This document shows positions 35,401-43,465 of a stretch of DNA of 64,000 nucleotides, in pieces. The stretch is taken from assembly GCA_014337915.1 (NCBI GenBank), contig QUBU01000011.1, positions 31,807-95,806 of the forward strand, given 5' to 3'. The position numbers and the translations under genes were made by a program. Each line of letters begins with the position of its first letter. The stretch's first letter is position 1. The notes beneath the pieces are model-generated. The model was not told the DNA's origin and made no database searches. It was given only the letters and a program-made list of their open reading frames with translations. The DNA is from Gammaproteobacteria bacterium. Lineage in GTDB: Bacteria; Pseudomonadota; Gammaproteobacteria; Steroidobacterales; GCA-2729495.

Positions 35401-38400
35401 TCACCCGTTTCAGCTACGCACCCGGTGGCAGTCGCCCGCTGACCGAATCCCAGGTCATCAGCGGCGAGCCGGACTACGTGGTCGGCCATGCCTGGAACGA
35501 TGCGCTCGGCCTGGAGACCGGACGCTCCGAGCCGCAGGGCTTCATCAGCGGCTGGCAGTACGACGACTTCGGCCGCATCCGGCTCGAAACCCGCTCGACC
35601 GGGAGCACGACCTTCAGCTACTCCGCCTGCGGTCCCTGCTTCGCCGCAGGGGCGCGCTACGCGCTGCGACAGACGCGCAGCGACGGCTACTGGAGCGAGA
35701 CCCAGCACGACGGCGCGGGCCAGGTGCTGGGGCAGGCATTCGTCCTGGTCGATGGCCGCACGAGCCGCCAGCTGTTCGAGTACGACTCCCTCGGCCGGCT
35801 GCGGCGCCAGTCCGCGCCGTTCCTCGCCGATGCTTCCACCGTGTACTGGACGACGATCACCCATGACCTGCTCGGCCGGCCCAGGAGCATCGACCAGCCG
35901 TACAGCGAGGCAGTACCCAGCGGGATCGAATCGGCCTTCGTCTATGCCGGCCTCGACACCACCGCACGCAATGCCGCCGGCTACGAGACCGTCGTCAGGC
36001 GTGATGCCGCAGGTCGCGTCACCCGCGTGACTGGCCTGCTCGGCAGCACGGTGACCTACGCCTACGACGCCCTCGACAGGCTGACCGGTGTCTTCGATGC
36101 TGGTGGCCACAGCCGGCAGTTCAGCCATGACGAGCGCGGGCTGCTCGTCGAGTCCGTGGATCCCGACTCCGGCCGGCGCAGCTTCGCCTACGACGCCTTT
36201 GGCCAGCTCGTCCGGCAGAGCGACGGCAAGCTGCCGGCCAATGTCATGACCCTGCAGTACGACCAGCTCGGGCGGCTGGTGCGCCGTGTCGAGCCCGAGG
36301 GCACGACCAGCTGGACCTTCGTGGCCGCCGGTGCCGGCCGTGGCCTTCCGCAACTGGTGACGGCGCCCACCGACCGCGGCCCTGCCGGATTCCAGGAAGC
36401 CTATCTCTACGACAGCAAGGGCCAGCTGCAGCGCACGACCACCACCATCGACGGCAGCAGCTACGAAACCGATTACAGCTATGGCGTCGAAGGCAGGCTG
36501 GAGACGATGACCTACCCGACCACCGTGGGGTGGCGGCCGCAGTTTCATTTCAACTACGCTTTCGGCCACGTCAAGGCCATCACCCAGGAAAGCCTGGGGC
36601 TGAACACGGTCTACACCCTGCTGGAGATGGATGCGCGCGGCCGCGACAGCTGGTCGAGCTTCGGCAGCGACGAAATCGCCGAGCGCAATATCTATGATCG
36701 CGCCACCGGCAGGCTGGCGGAAATCAGGTCGGGCCCGTTCATGGTGCCGACGGCCCTGCAGTTCTATACCTACGAGTGGGATGTCGTCGGCAACCTGCTG
36801 GCGCGGCATAACCGGCGGACCTCCCCGGTGCAGTCCGAGCGCTTCACCTATGACGCGCTCAACCGGCTCATCCAGGCCAGCCTGAACGGCACCCGGACCG
36901 TCGGCATGACCTACAGCGCAGACGGCAACATCCGCTCCCGGTCGGACGTCGGCAGCTACAGCTACGGCACGGGAACGCAGCCGCCGCACGGGGTCGTCGC
37001 CGTATCCGGGGGCCCGCGGGGCAGCATGAGCTTCGCCTACGACGCCAACGGCAACATGACCAGCCGCAATGGCACGACCCTGGCCTGGACCAGCTTCAAC
37101 CTTCCCAGGCAGCTGTCCCGAGGCGTGGACTTTGCGCGCTTCACTTACGGGCCCGATCGCACGCGCATTGCGCAGGAGACGAAGACCGGTGCCACCCAGA
37201 AGACCATCCACTACGTCGGCCCGCATTTCGAGGTCGAGATGGAGGGCAGCAGCAAGCGCTACCGTGCCACCGTGTTCGCCCACGGCCGGGCGGTCTACAG
37301 CCAGCTGGAGTCGACGCCAAACGGGCTCGAGGCCTACTACGTGCTGCACGACCACGCCGGCAGCGTCGACCGCCTGGTGCGCGCGGCGGGTGCCGGGGCG
37401 AACATCTTCACCCTGAGCTTCGACGCCTGGGGCAAGCGCCGCAACAGCAACTGGAGTGTCGATGCCGGCGACCAGCGCTATGGCGACACGCACTGGGTCG
37501 AGCGCGGCTACACCGGGCATGAGCACATCGACAACATGCAGCTCATCCACATGAACGGCCGCCTGCAGGACCCGATCCTCGGGCGCATGCTGGCACCGGA
37601 CGCCGTGCTGGCGGGCATGCTCGATCCGCAGGCACTGAATCCCTACAGCTACGCCGCCAACAATCCGGCCAGCTACTTCGACCCCAGCGGCTACCTGTTC
37701 AGCAAGCTGCGCAAGGTCATCCGGCGGGGCGTGCGCCATATCGGCCACTTCGGGCAGCGGCTGGTGCGCAACTGGGGCCGGCCCATCGTCGCGGCGGTCG
37801 CCGCCTTCTACACCGCCGGGGCGGTGTCCTCCTGGGCCTATGCCGCGCAGCTGCCGGCAGCCGGAGCAGCAGCCGGCACCGCGGGCGGGGTGGCTACCGC
37901 CAACACGCTGGCCGGGGCGGCCTTTTCCAGCGCGGTACTCGGCGGTGCTGCCGGAGGCGCCGTGGCGGGCGCAATCACGACCGGCAACCTGCGCGGCGTC
38001 GCCGCCGGCGCCATCACCGGCGGCCTGATGGGGGGCATCGGCGTGCAGTTCGGCAGCGGCTACAGCGCCGGCAGGGTGCTGGCGGAGTCGACCGTCGGCG
38101 GCATCGGCGCCGAGCTGCAGGGCGGAGATTTCCGCAACGGCTTCCTGACCAGTGGTACATTCTCGACGTTGACCTGGGCTGCCGTGGAGATGCGACGGGT
38201 GATGGTGGAGCAGTCGCGGTTGAATCCAGAAAATGCAACGGGCATCAGCGACGGCTTCCGCGGCGATCGCTTCAAGCTGGGCGGCTGCCGCAGCCCTTGC
38301 AATGGCAGCCCCCTGGGTGGAATGCAGCGCGGACCCGGCAGATTCTTCAGCATGGACTACAACCCGGGCTCATTTCTGGACCACCTCGTGGAGACCTACG

Positions 38401-38570
38401 CGGGCCCGCATGATTTCCTCAACTCGCCGGTGTTTTACGACAACTTCGGCAACAACATCGGTCGATCTTCCCTATTTAATGCCCTGAATGCCGGCAACGT
38501 GGTGCTCGCCACACCCTTCGCCATCGCATCCATCGTGCCGACCTATGCCTACGGTGCACTCGGTGACTAA
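32436..38570 (+). CDS. Giant Sec-exported SpvB / VCBS / RHS-repeat protein with variable C-terminal tip
   Basis: 2044 residues. Signal peptide MAWWRKVLLPVLLSGSMATA (ending near 23). Residues about 25-330 match the SpvB/TcaC N-terminal domain (NGLRPAIGLEYNSQSARGDA, GAGWSLSGFSMISR). Seven Asp-box VCBS/FG-GAP repeats with DxDGDG cores start near residues 339, 388, 439, 495, 551, 605 and 657. RHS/YD repeats fill about 950-1690 (YAYDALDRLTG, FAYDAFGQLVRQSD). The RHS-associated core RGYTGHEHIDNM ... DPILGRMLAPD ... DPSGY runs about 1690-1750. The last ~295 residues are unique: a Gly/Ala-rich hydrophobic pretoxin-like stretch, then an unrecognised tip (VETYAGPHDFLNSPVFYDNF). GGGAG precedes the ATG. 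Confidence 0.9.
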   Translation: MRMAWWRKVLLPVLLSGSMATAATLPGRIDGSFEASASGAVTYSIPVTVATGMNGLRPAIGLEYNSQSARGDAGAGWSLSGFSMISRCPLTMALDGRMQGVRYSRQDRFCLDGQPLVLISAVPGVNGAQYRSELHAYEVVTMVGTLGTGPLSFELRRPDGLVYRYGNDADSRVEAPGTGEVRAWALNEVEDRFGQRMAFQYQEDAVAGEHYPAEILWTYGAGETPAQARYRLAFTWEPRPAEDQRSGYTWGSPWRESRRLAAIEYLHNAGSGFTRVHRYGLTYATPVPGGTRRSRLASISQCGPRDCLPPTTFQWDDGTATRAASSLPAVPVDGAVPGDFNGDGATDLYGAWQGHWAVWPADPQAGGFRAPVVVGGSITEDSVGLPIDYNGDGLVDLMVASSQGPNWLVYQAPTVPGDAFSVRNTGIALSAGVEVAPLDMDGDGFEDIVYLRDIQAYYRRNSGGAFEAEKSAGLAAVPAANRLPQGTPVLLETGDFDGDGRGDLLVARSTAVPGGGGYRWEAFLSNGFGFGPDPIATFTTEAAPGKLLVLDLNGDGLADVLRHAEGAWNSLLSHGTSAGGLPGLVPQSCLAPAGSGDQGQAAVLDYDGDGRSDLVLGNASGGWKVHLSVGDCLDSDGQAIDAALPQSGGINRLLVVDADSDGSADLLLGSTTQPGWSLLRYLPPPGPDGGPGAPRPELMRQLNDGLGNGMSFRFQALGQVPGYRMSGSNPAGAIALHGGALPVIVGYTVTGASRYEVSLGYSGARRDRQGRGFLGFETVTAVDSRNGLKSVTQFRQDFPFIGRIELATTWDQDRKVSVFDPSWAMAAGPPAMVLNTRFVYLAGDLTETYEVDAEGGLQGSLVRSVRRTLSWNLVHGAVSREVTEVTSPLDPGRSHRTTRNYSFDDVAAGAGCLGLPTRIDSTREVTGTATRSGSLLMTYSSATCRLLSELDGTASSSTQQLRTSYAYDAAGRTTSVTRSDAAGQLAARITRFSYAPGGSRPLTESQVISGEPDYVVGHAWNDALGLETGRSEPQGFISGWQYDDFGRIRLETRSTGSTTFSYSACGPCFAAGARYALRQTRSDGYWSETQHDGAGQVLGQAFVLVDGRTSRQLFEYDSLGRLRRQSAPFLADASTVYWTTITHDLLGRPRSIDQPYSEAVPSGIESAFVYAGLDTTARNAAGYETVVRRDAAGRVTRVTGLLGSTVTYAYDALDRLTGVFDAGGHSRQFSHDERGLLVESVDPDSGRRSFAYDAFGQLVRQSDGKLPANVMTLQYDQLGRLVRRVEPEGTTSWTFVAAGAGRGLPQLVTAPTDRGPAGFQEAYLYDSKGQLQRTTTTIDGSSYETDYSYGVEGRLETMTYPTTVGWRPQFHFNYAFGHVKAITQESLGLNTVYTLLEMDARGRDSWSSFGSDEIAERNIYDRATGRLAEIRSGPFMVPTALQFYTYEWDVVGNLLARHNRRTSPVQSERFTYDALNRLIQASLNGTRTVGMTYSADGNIRSRSDVGSYSYGTGTQPPHGVVAVSGGPRGSMSFAYDANGNMTSRNGTTLAWTSFNLPRQLSRGVDFARFTYGPDRTRIAQETKTGATQKTIHYVGPHFEVEMEGSSKRYRATVFAHGRAVYSQLESTPNGLEAYYVLHDHAGSVDRLVRAAGAGANIFTLSFDAWGKRRNSNWSVDAGDQRYGDTHWVERGYTGHEHIDNMQLIHMNGRLQDPILGRMLAPDAVLAGMLDPQALNPYSYAANNPASYFDPSGYLFSKLRKVIRRGVRHIGHFGQRLVRNWGRPIVAAVAAFYTAGAVSSWAYAAQLPAAGAAAGTAGGVATANTLAGAAFSSAVLGGAAGGAVAGAITTGNLRGVAAGAITGGLMGGIGVQFGSGYSAGRVLAESTVGGIGAELQGGDFRNGFLTSGTFSTLTWAAVEMRRVMVEQSRLNPENATGISDGFRGDRFKLGGCRSPCNGSPLGGMQRGPGRFFSMDYNPGSFLDHLVETYAGPHDFLNSPVFYDNFGNNIGRSSLFNALNAGNVVLATPFAIASIVPTYAYGALGD

Positions 38571-39147
38571 GCCTGGTACGACCCTGTTGCTGATCGCCAG
38601 CACCGCATGGATGGCGACAGGGTGCATTCCTTCCAGGTTTTCCGGATACGAGCCATCCGGCCAGGGCACCCGGGAAGCCGGCTACTGCGTGGCAGGGATC
38701 AAGGACAATTTCCGCGTTGGGGCAACGCACGGCGTCCAGGTGCACTGGTGGGCATCCCGTGACGAGCAAGCGGGCTCGATCCTCCTGGACGTCAACATAG
38801 ACGTACCCGATGCTGTCACGGTACAGCTGGGCTCACCGGGTCTCGTCCTGAGCAGTGAGCACTGGTCGAAGCCCCAGCCGCTGCCGGTCGCGGCCATCAC
38901 CGCTCCGGGCCCAAGGGAACTGGACCCGGAAGCGGTGCTGATCGGCTCGTCGGAATCCTCCCGCGGCAGTTATCAGCTCTGGTATTTTCCGATTACCAGG
39001 GGAGTGATGTCGCAAACCGGCATTCCCGCCGTGCCGACGTTCAGCGCCCAGCTGCCGCCGCTGCTGATCAATGGCGAAACCTGGGAGTCCGCGCCGGTGA
39101 CGTTTCGTGAATATCGCCGCTGGGGCGTCTACACCTGCGTGCAGTAA
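38545..39147 (+). CDS. Small lipoprotein overlapping the RHS gene; candidate immunity or partner protein
   Basis: The frame overlaps the end of the RHS gene. ATG at 38545 and GTGs at 38554 and 38563 are candidate starts, and the RHS stop codon is at 38568-38570. The N-terminus TLLLIASTAWMATGC is a lipoprotein signal with the cysteine in MATGC. The mature part of about 170 residues has HGVQVHWWAS, LDVNIDVPDAVTVQLGSPG and an Ile/Val-rich ending, probably beta-rich, with no recognised family. It looks less GC-rich and less biased in codon use than its neighbours. Overlap and envelope location suit a dedicated partner of the RHS protein, but neutralisation is inferred only. Confidence 0.7.
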   Translation: MPTVHSVTKPGTTLLLIASTAWMATGCIPSRFSGYEPSGQGTREAGYCVAGIKDNFRVGATHGVQVHWWASRDEQAGSILLDVNIDVPDAVTVQLGSPGLVLSSEHWSKPQPLPVAAITAPGPRELDPEAVLIGSSESSRGSYQLWYFPITRGVMSQTGIPAVPTFSAQLPPLLINGETWESAPVTFREYRRWGVYTCVQ

Positions 39148-39154
39148 CCCCGCC

Positions 39155-39580
39155 TCACGCCGCCCCGATACGCTGCTCCGCCCATGCAAGCACGTCCCTG
39201 ACTCGGGGAGCGGTGATGCGTCGGGCTTCGGTGAAGCTGCACCAGCGGAATTCGCTGTGCTCCGGGCGACCGGTCTCGGGATTGGGCAGGATGGAGACGT
39301 CGCTGCGCTTCGTGACGGCGAGGTAGTAGCGGGCGGTCTTGCCGCGGCTGTAGGGCCCGGTCTCGAGGAAGTCCTCGCCCCAGGGGAAGGCCAGGTCGTC
39401 GAGGCTGGTCTCCTCGCGCACCTCGCGCAGGGCAGCCTGCAGCGGCTCCTCGCCGGCCTCCATCAGGCCCTTGGGAAAATCCCAGTGGGTGAAGGCGCGC
39501 AGCAGCAGCAGGCGCCAGCCGGCCTGCGTCTCCCGCAGGACCACGGCCCCGCAGGACAACACCCTGTGTCCCCGCCTCAT
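39155..39580 (-). CDS. Nudix hydrolase, bis(5'-nucleosyl)-tetraphosphatase-like
   Basis: A 141-residue Nudix protein with a complete box: GLMEAGEEPLQAALREVREE followed by TSL. WDFPKGLME just before it and the short single-domain build resemble MutT/Ap4A hydrolases that split dinucleoside polyphosphates or damaged nucleotides. It converges with the lipoprotein gene, seven bases between stops. The ATG at 39580 gives MRRGHRVLSCGAVV, a normal N-terminal strand. Substrate is inferred from family shape only. Confidence 0.88.
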   Translation of the reverse strand: MRRGHRVLSCGAVVLRETQAGWRLLLLRAFTHWDFPKGLMEAGEEPLQAALREVREETSLDDLAFPWGEDFLETGPYSRGKTARYYLAVTKRSDVSILPNPETGRPEHSEFRWCSFTEARRITAPRVRDVLAWAEQRIGAA

Positions 39581-39616
39581 GGGACATGCAGTATATAGAG
39601 CCGGCGCCTGGCGGGC

Positions 39617-42109
39617 TCAGGCGTCGCGCAGTACGGCCACTGGCGGTTCGTTCACGGCGCGGCGCGCCGCCAGCGTGCCGGTGAGGCCCACCAGCACCGC
39701 CCCGATCAGCAGCCCGGCCGGCCAGAGCAGCGGACTCACCGTGTAGCCGAGGTCGAACACCTGCTCCGCCAGGACCAGGCCGATGGCTGTCGCACCCAGC
39801 GCCGCAAGCACGCCGGCGAGTGCGCCCAGCGTGGTGAACTCCGCCGCCACGCCCTGCAGGATCTTGCGCCGGTCGGCACCGAGCGCGTGGAGGATGGCAC
39901 TCTCGAAGCGGCGCTCGTCGCGGGTCACCTGCACCGCAGCCAGCAGCACCATGACACCGGCGAGCAGCGTGAACAGGAACACGTACTGCACCGCCAGCGA
40001 TGCCCGATCCACCACCAGTCGCACCTGCGAGAGGATCGCCTCGAGGTCGAAGACCGTGACTCCCGGAAACCGTCGCACCAGGTCATTGAGCATGCGCCGG
40101 CTCTCCGGCGGCACGTGGAAGCTGGCGATGTAGGTCTGCGGCAGCTCGGCGGCCAGGCCGGGCGACAGCATCAGGAAGAAGTTGGGTGCAAAGGAGTCCC
40201 ACTCGATGCTGCGGATGCTGGTCACTGGCGCGGTGAACTCCTCGCCGGCGACATTGAAGCTCATGGTGTCGCCGACCTTGACGCCGAGGCTGCGCGCCAC
40301 GTCCTGCTCCAGGGAAATCTGTGGCTCGCCGCGGTAGCCGGCGCCCCACCACTGGCCGCTGCGGATGCGGTTGCTCTGCGGCAGCTCGGCAGTCCAGGTG
40401 AGGTTCTGTTCGCGCCGGATGAAGTTCGCCCCCGGTCCATCGCGTAGCTCGAGCGTCGCCACATCCCTGCCATTGATGGCGGTGAGCCGCCCGCGGATGA
40501 ACGGCAGCGATTCAGGCTTCGAGCCGATCTGCTGCTGGATGAACTCGCGCATGGCCGGCCAGGACGGCGGATCGATGTTGATCAGGAAGTAGTTCGGCGC
40601 GTCGGCGGGGATCGCCTGCCGCCAGGCGCCGAGCAGGTCGGTACGCACCACCGTCAGCAGCAGCAGCACCATCAGGCCCAGGCCGAAGCCGACGATCTGC
40701 ACGACGCTTTCCGGGCCGCGCCGCGCAATGTTGGCGAGGCCATAGCGCCAGGCCACGCCGGCGGCGCCGCGGAAGCGGCCGACCAGCGCTACCAGGCCCC
40801 AGCCTGCCAGCCCCGCGACTGCCGCCAGCGCCAGCAACCCGCCGACGATCAGGCCCACCAGCACCAGGTCGCGCACGATGGCGTAGATCATGCCGACCAG
40901 GGCAGCCACGGCGATGGCGTAGGTCATTCCCGCGGACAGCGGCGGTGCCGGCAGGTCCCGGCGCAGCACGCGGATGGGCGGCGTCCGGCGCAGCTGCCAC
41001 AGCTGCGGCAGCGCGAAACCGAAGGCAACCGTGGCCGCCGTCAGCGCCCCGAGCCAGGCGGGCAGGAAGCGCGGCGGCGGCAGGTCCACCTGCAGCAGGC
41101 CGCCGGAGAGCAGCGCCAGCACCTGCTGGGCACCGAAGCCGATGAGGGAGCCCGCGGCCGTGGTAGCCAGCACGATGACACCGAGCTGCAGCATGGACAG
41201 GCGCTCGATGAAACCCTGGGTGGCGCCGATGCTCTTGAGCAGCGCAACCGTATCCAGGTGCCGCATCGCGTAGAGCCTTGCCGCCATGGCGGTCGCCACC
41301 GCCGCCAGCACCACGGTGATGAGCGAGGCCAGCGTCAGGAACCGCTGTGCACGGTCGATGGCCTCGTTGATCTGCTGGCCTGCGTCCTGCTGGTCGCGAA
41401 ACACCGCCTCGCGATCCAGCCGCCGCCCGGCCGCGCGACGAAACGCCGCCAGCGCCACCTCGTCACCGGCGAACAGCTGGCGGTAGGTCACCCGGCTGCC
41501 GGGGCGGATCACGTCCATGGCAACGACGTCGGCGATGTTCACCAGCAGCGAGGGCGCGAGGTTGGCGAAACCCGGGTTCTGGTCGGGCTGGTACTCGAGC
41601 ACCCGCGTCACCGTCAGCTGCAGCTTGCCCACCTGGACCCGCGCCCCGACGTCGATGCCAAGCTTGCCGAGCAGGCCAGGCTCGGCCCAGGCCTCGCCGC
41701 TGGCCGGGATGGCCTTGGCCACGGTTGCGCCACCGAACATCTGCGTCGAGATCCGCATCTCGCCGCGCAGCGGGTAGCCGGGCGAAACCCCCTCGATGGT
41801 AGCGAGCGAGCCCTGGTCACCGTCGGTCAGCACCACCGAGGGAAAGCCCACCGCCTCGGCAGTGCGCAGGCCGAGCGCCCGCGCCTCGTCGAGGAAAGCG
41901 CTTGCGATCGGCGTCGGTGACCGGATCACCAGGTCCGCCGCCAGGATCGCGCTCGCCTGCTGGCGGATGGCGCGGCCGACGCGGTCGGTGAAGAAGCCGA
42001 CCGCGGTGATCGCCGCCACGGCGAGCACGATCGCCGCGATGAGCACGTTGAGCTCGCCGGATTGCAGGCTGCGGGCGAGGGAGCGCAGGGCGAAGCGCAG
42101 CGTGTTCAC
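39617..42109 (-). CDS. ybbP: ABC exporter permease of the YbbP / FtsX-MacB superfamily
   Basis: An 830-residue permease with two FtsX-type halves. N-terminal helix NVLIAAIVLAVAAITAVGFF, a periplasmic domain, then helices around ASLITVVLAAVATAMAARLYAMR; a second set follows with EDxxARSLGVKVGDTMSFNV and ending PVAVLRDA. LKSIGATQGFIERLSMLQLG and LHALGADRRKILQGVAAEF are the paired coupling loops. The GTG at 42109 overlaps the ATPase stop by four bases. E. coli carries the same tesA/ybbA-ybbP order; the family is thought to act on lipids or lipoproteins, but the substrate is not established. Confidence 0.9.
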   Translation of the reverse strand: MNTLRFALRSLARSLQSGELNVLIAAIVLAVAAITAVGFFTDRVGRAIRQQASAILAADLVIRSPTPIASAFLDEARALGLRTAEAVGFPSVVLTDGDQGSLATIEGVSPGYPLRGEMRISTQMFGGATVAKAIPASGEAWAEPGLLGKLGIDVGARVQVGKLQLTVTRVLEYQPDQNPGFANLAPSLLVNIADVVAMDVIRPGSRVTYRQLFAGDEVALAAFRRAAGRRLDREAVFRDQQDAGQQINEAIDRAQRFLTLASLITVVLAAVATAMAARLYAMRHLDTVALLKSIGATQGFIERLSMLQLGVIVLATTAAGSLIGFGAQQVLALLSGGLLQVDLPPPRFLPAWLGALTAATVAFGFALPQLWQLRRTPPIRVLRRDLPAPPLSAGMTYAIAVAALVGMIYAIVRDLVLVGLIVGGLLALAAVAGLAGWGLVALVGRFRGAAGVAWRYGLANIARRGPESVVQIVGFGLGLMVLLLLTVVRTDLLGAWRQAIPADAPNYFLINIDPPSWPAMREFIQQQIGSKPESLPFIRGRLTAINGRDVATLELRDGPGANFIRREQNLTWTAELPQSNRIRSGQWWGAGYRGEPQISLEQDVARSLGVKVGDTMSFNVAGEEFTAPVTSIRSIEWDSFAPNFFLMLSPGLAAELPQTYIASFHVPPESRRMLNDLVRRFPGVTVFDLEAILSQVRLVVDRASLAVQYVFLFTLLAGVMVLLAAVQVTRDERRFESAILHALGADRRKILQGVAAEFTTLGALAGVLAALGATAIGLVLAEQVFDLGYTVSPLLWPAGLLIGAVLVGLTGTLAARRAVNEPPVAVLRDA

Positions 42110-42804
42110 GCCTGCATCCGGCCGCCGATGATTTCCAGTACCCGGTCGCAGCGATCGGCCAGGCTGCGCTCGTGGGTGACCAGCACCAGCGTGGTACCAG
42201 CCTGCCGGTTCAGGCCAAACAGCAGTTCGGCGATGCGCTCGCCGCTGGCGGTATCGAGGTTGCCGGTCGGTTCGTCGGCGAACAGCACTTCCGGGTGCGT
42301 GACGAAGGCGCGCGCGATGGCCACGCGCTGCTTCTCCCCGCCCGACAGCTGCTTCGGGTAATGCGCGAGCCGCTGGCCGAGCCCGACCGCTGCCAGCACC
42401 TCCCGGGCACTGGTCGCGGCCTGCGGCGCGCCGGCGAGTTCCAGCGGCAGCATCACGTTCTCCAGCGCGGTCAGCGACGGCACCAGGTGAAAGGACTGGA
42501 AGACGAAGCCGACGCGCTTGCCGCGCAGCCGCGCGCGCCCGTCCTCGTCGAGCTGGGTGAGATCCTCGCCGCAGAGCCACACGCGCCCGGAACTCGGCTG
42601 GTCAAGGCCCGCGAGCAGCGCAAGCAGCGTGGTCTTGCCGGCGCCCGACGGCCCCACCAGCGCCACCGTCTCGCCGGCACGGATTTCCAGGTTGATGTCA
42701 TCGAGGATGGTCAGCGGCCCCTCCGGGCTGCTAACCTGCCTGGCGAGTCCCGCCGTGCGCAGTACCACCCTGTCCAGATTGCTGTCCCGATCCGCCAAGC
42801 TCAT
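42106..42804 (-). CDS. ybbA: ABC transporter ATP-binding protein YbbA
   Basis: A 232-residue LolD/MacB-type ATPase. Walker A GPSGAGKTT, Q-loop FVFQSFHLVPSLTALENV, signature LSGGEKQRVAIARAF, Walker B VLFADEPTGNLD and switch His in LVTHERS are all present. The stop overlaps the permease start (GTGA). It is divergent from tesA, whose reading frame overlaps its first codons. Confidence 0.93.
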   Translation of the reverse strand: MSLADRDSNLDRVVLRTAGLARQVSSPEGPLTILDDINLEIRAGETVALVGPSGAGKTTLLALLAGLDQPSSGRVWLCGEDLTQLDEDGRARLRGKRVGFVFQSFHLVPSLTALENVMLPLELAGAPQAATSAREVLAAVGLGQRLAHYPKQLSGGEKQRVAIARAFVTHPEVLFADEPTGNLDTASGERIAELLFGLNRQAGTTLVLVTHERSLADRCDRVLEIIGGRMQA

Positions 42805-43441
42805 CGTCCTGGTGCTGGTTGTCGCCTGGCAGCCGGCGCACGCCGCCGATGCGGCGCGGACATTGCTGGTCGTCGGCGATAGCCTGAGCGCCGGCTTCGG
42901 GCTGGAGCCCGGGCAGGGCTGGGTCGCGCTGCTGCAAGACCGGCTGGAGGCCAGAGGTTACGGGTATCGCGTGGTGAACGCCAGCACCAGCGGCGACACC
43001 ACCACCGGCGGCCTGGGGCGCCTGCCACGCGCACTGAAGCTGCACCAGCCGGCGATCGTGGTCATCGAGCTCGGTGGCAACGACGGCCTGCGCGCGACGC
43101 CCGTGGCATTGATCCGCGACAACCTCGGCGCGATGGCCCGGCTGGCCCGGGATGCCGGTGCCCGCGTGATCCTCGCCGGCCTGCAAATGCCGCCGAACTA
43201 CGGCGAGCGCTACACGGCCAGTTTCGCCGCGGTCTACCCCGAGGTCGCGAAGGCGACCGGCGCGTCGCTCATCGTCGACTTCATGAAGGCCGTGGCGCTC
43301 GATCCGGCGCTGATGCAGGCCGATGGCATCCACCCCAACGCCGCCGGCCAGTCCCGGCTGCTCGACAATGCCTGGCCAGCCATCGAACAGGCTGTACGCG
43401 CGGTGGCGGCGCAACCAGCCACGGCCAGCGCGACGCGCTGA
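42779..43441 (+). CDS. tesA: SGNH arylesterase / acyl-CoA thioesterase I / lysophospholipase
   Basis: A periplasmic SGNH hydrolase. Catalytic motifs: VGDSLSAGFGLE (Ser), a block I-III run with TSGDTTTGGLGRLP, IELGGNDGLRATP (oxyanion Asn) and DGIHPNAAG (Asp-x-x-His). A signal peptide precedes it (KLIVLVLVVAWQPAHAA). The start is uncertain: a TTG at 42779 gives a normal signal peptide of about 26 residues and would overlap the divergent ybbA start by 26 bases. A GTG near 42809 would shorten the signal peptide too much. About 220 residues. Divergence from ybbA is the E. coli arrangement. Confidence 0.9.
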   Translation: MLSRSAKLIVLVLVVAWQPAHAADAARTLLVVGDSLSAGFGLEPGQGWVALLQDRLEARGYGYRVVNASTSGDTTTGGLGRLPRALKLHQPAIVVIELGGNDGLRATPVALIRDNLGAMARLARDAGARVILAGLQMPPNYGERYTASFAAVYPEVAKATGASLIVDFMKAVALDPALMQADGIHPNAAGQSRLLDNAWPAIEQAVRAVAAQPATASATR

Positions 43442-43465
43442 GGCCGTGCCGACCGCCGCGTTCCC

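Noticed and set aside
35094..37748. 884-codon open frame on the minus strand
   Set aside because: It is antisense to the RHS-repeat region, has low-complexity Ala/Val/Asp-rich composition and no family motifs; GC-rich codon bias leaves long open antisense frames.
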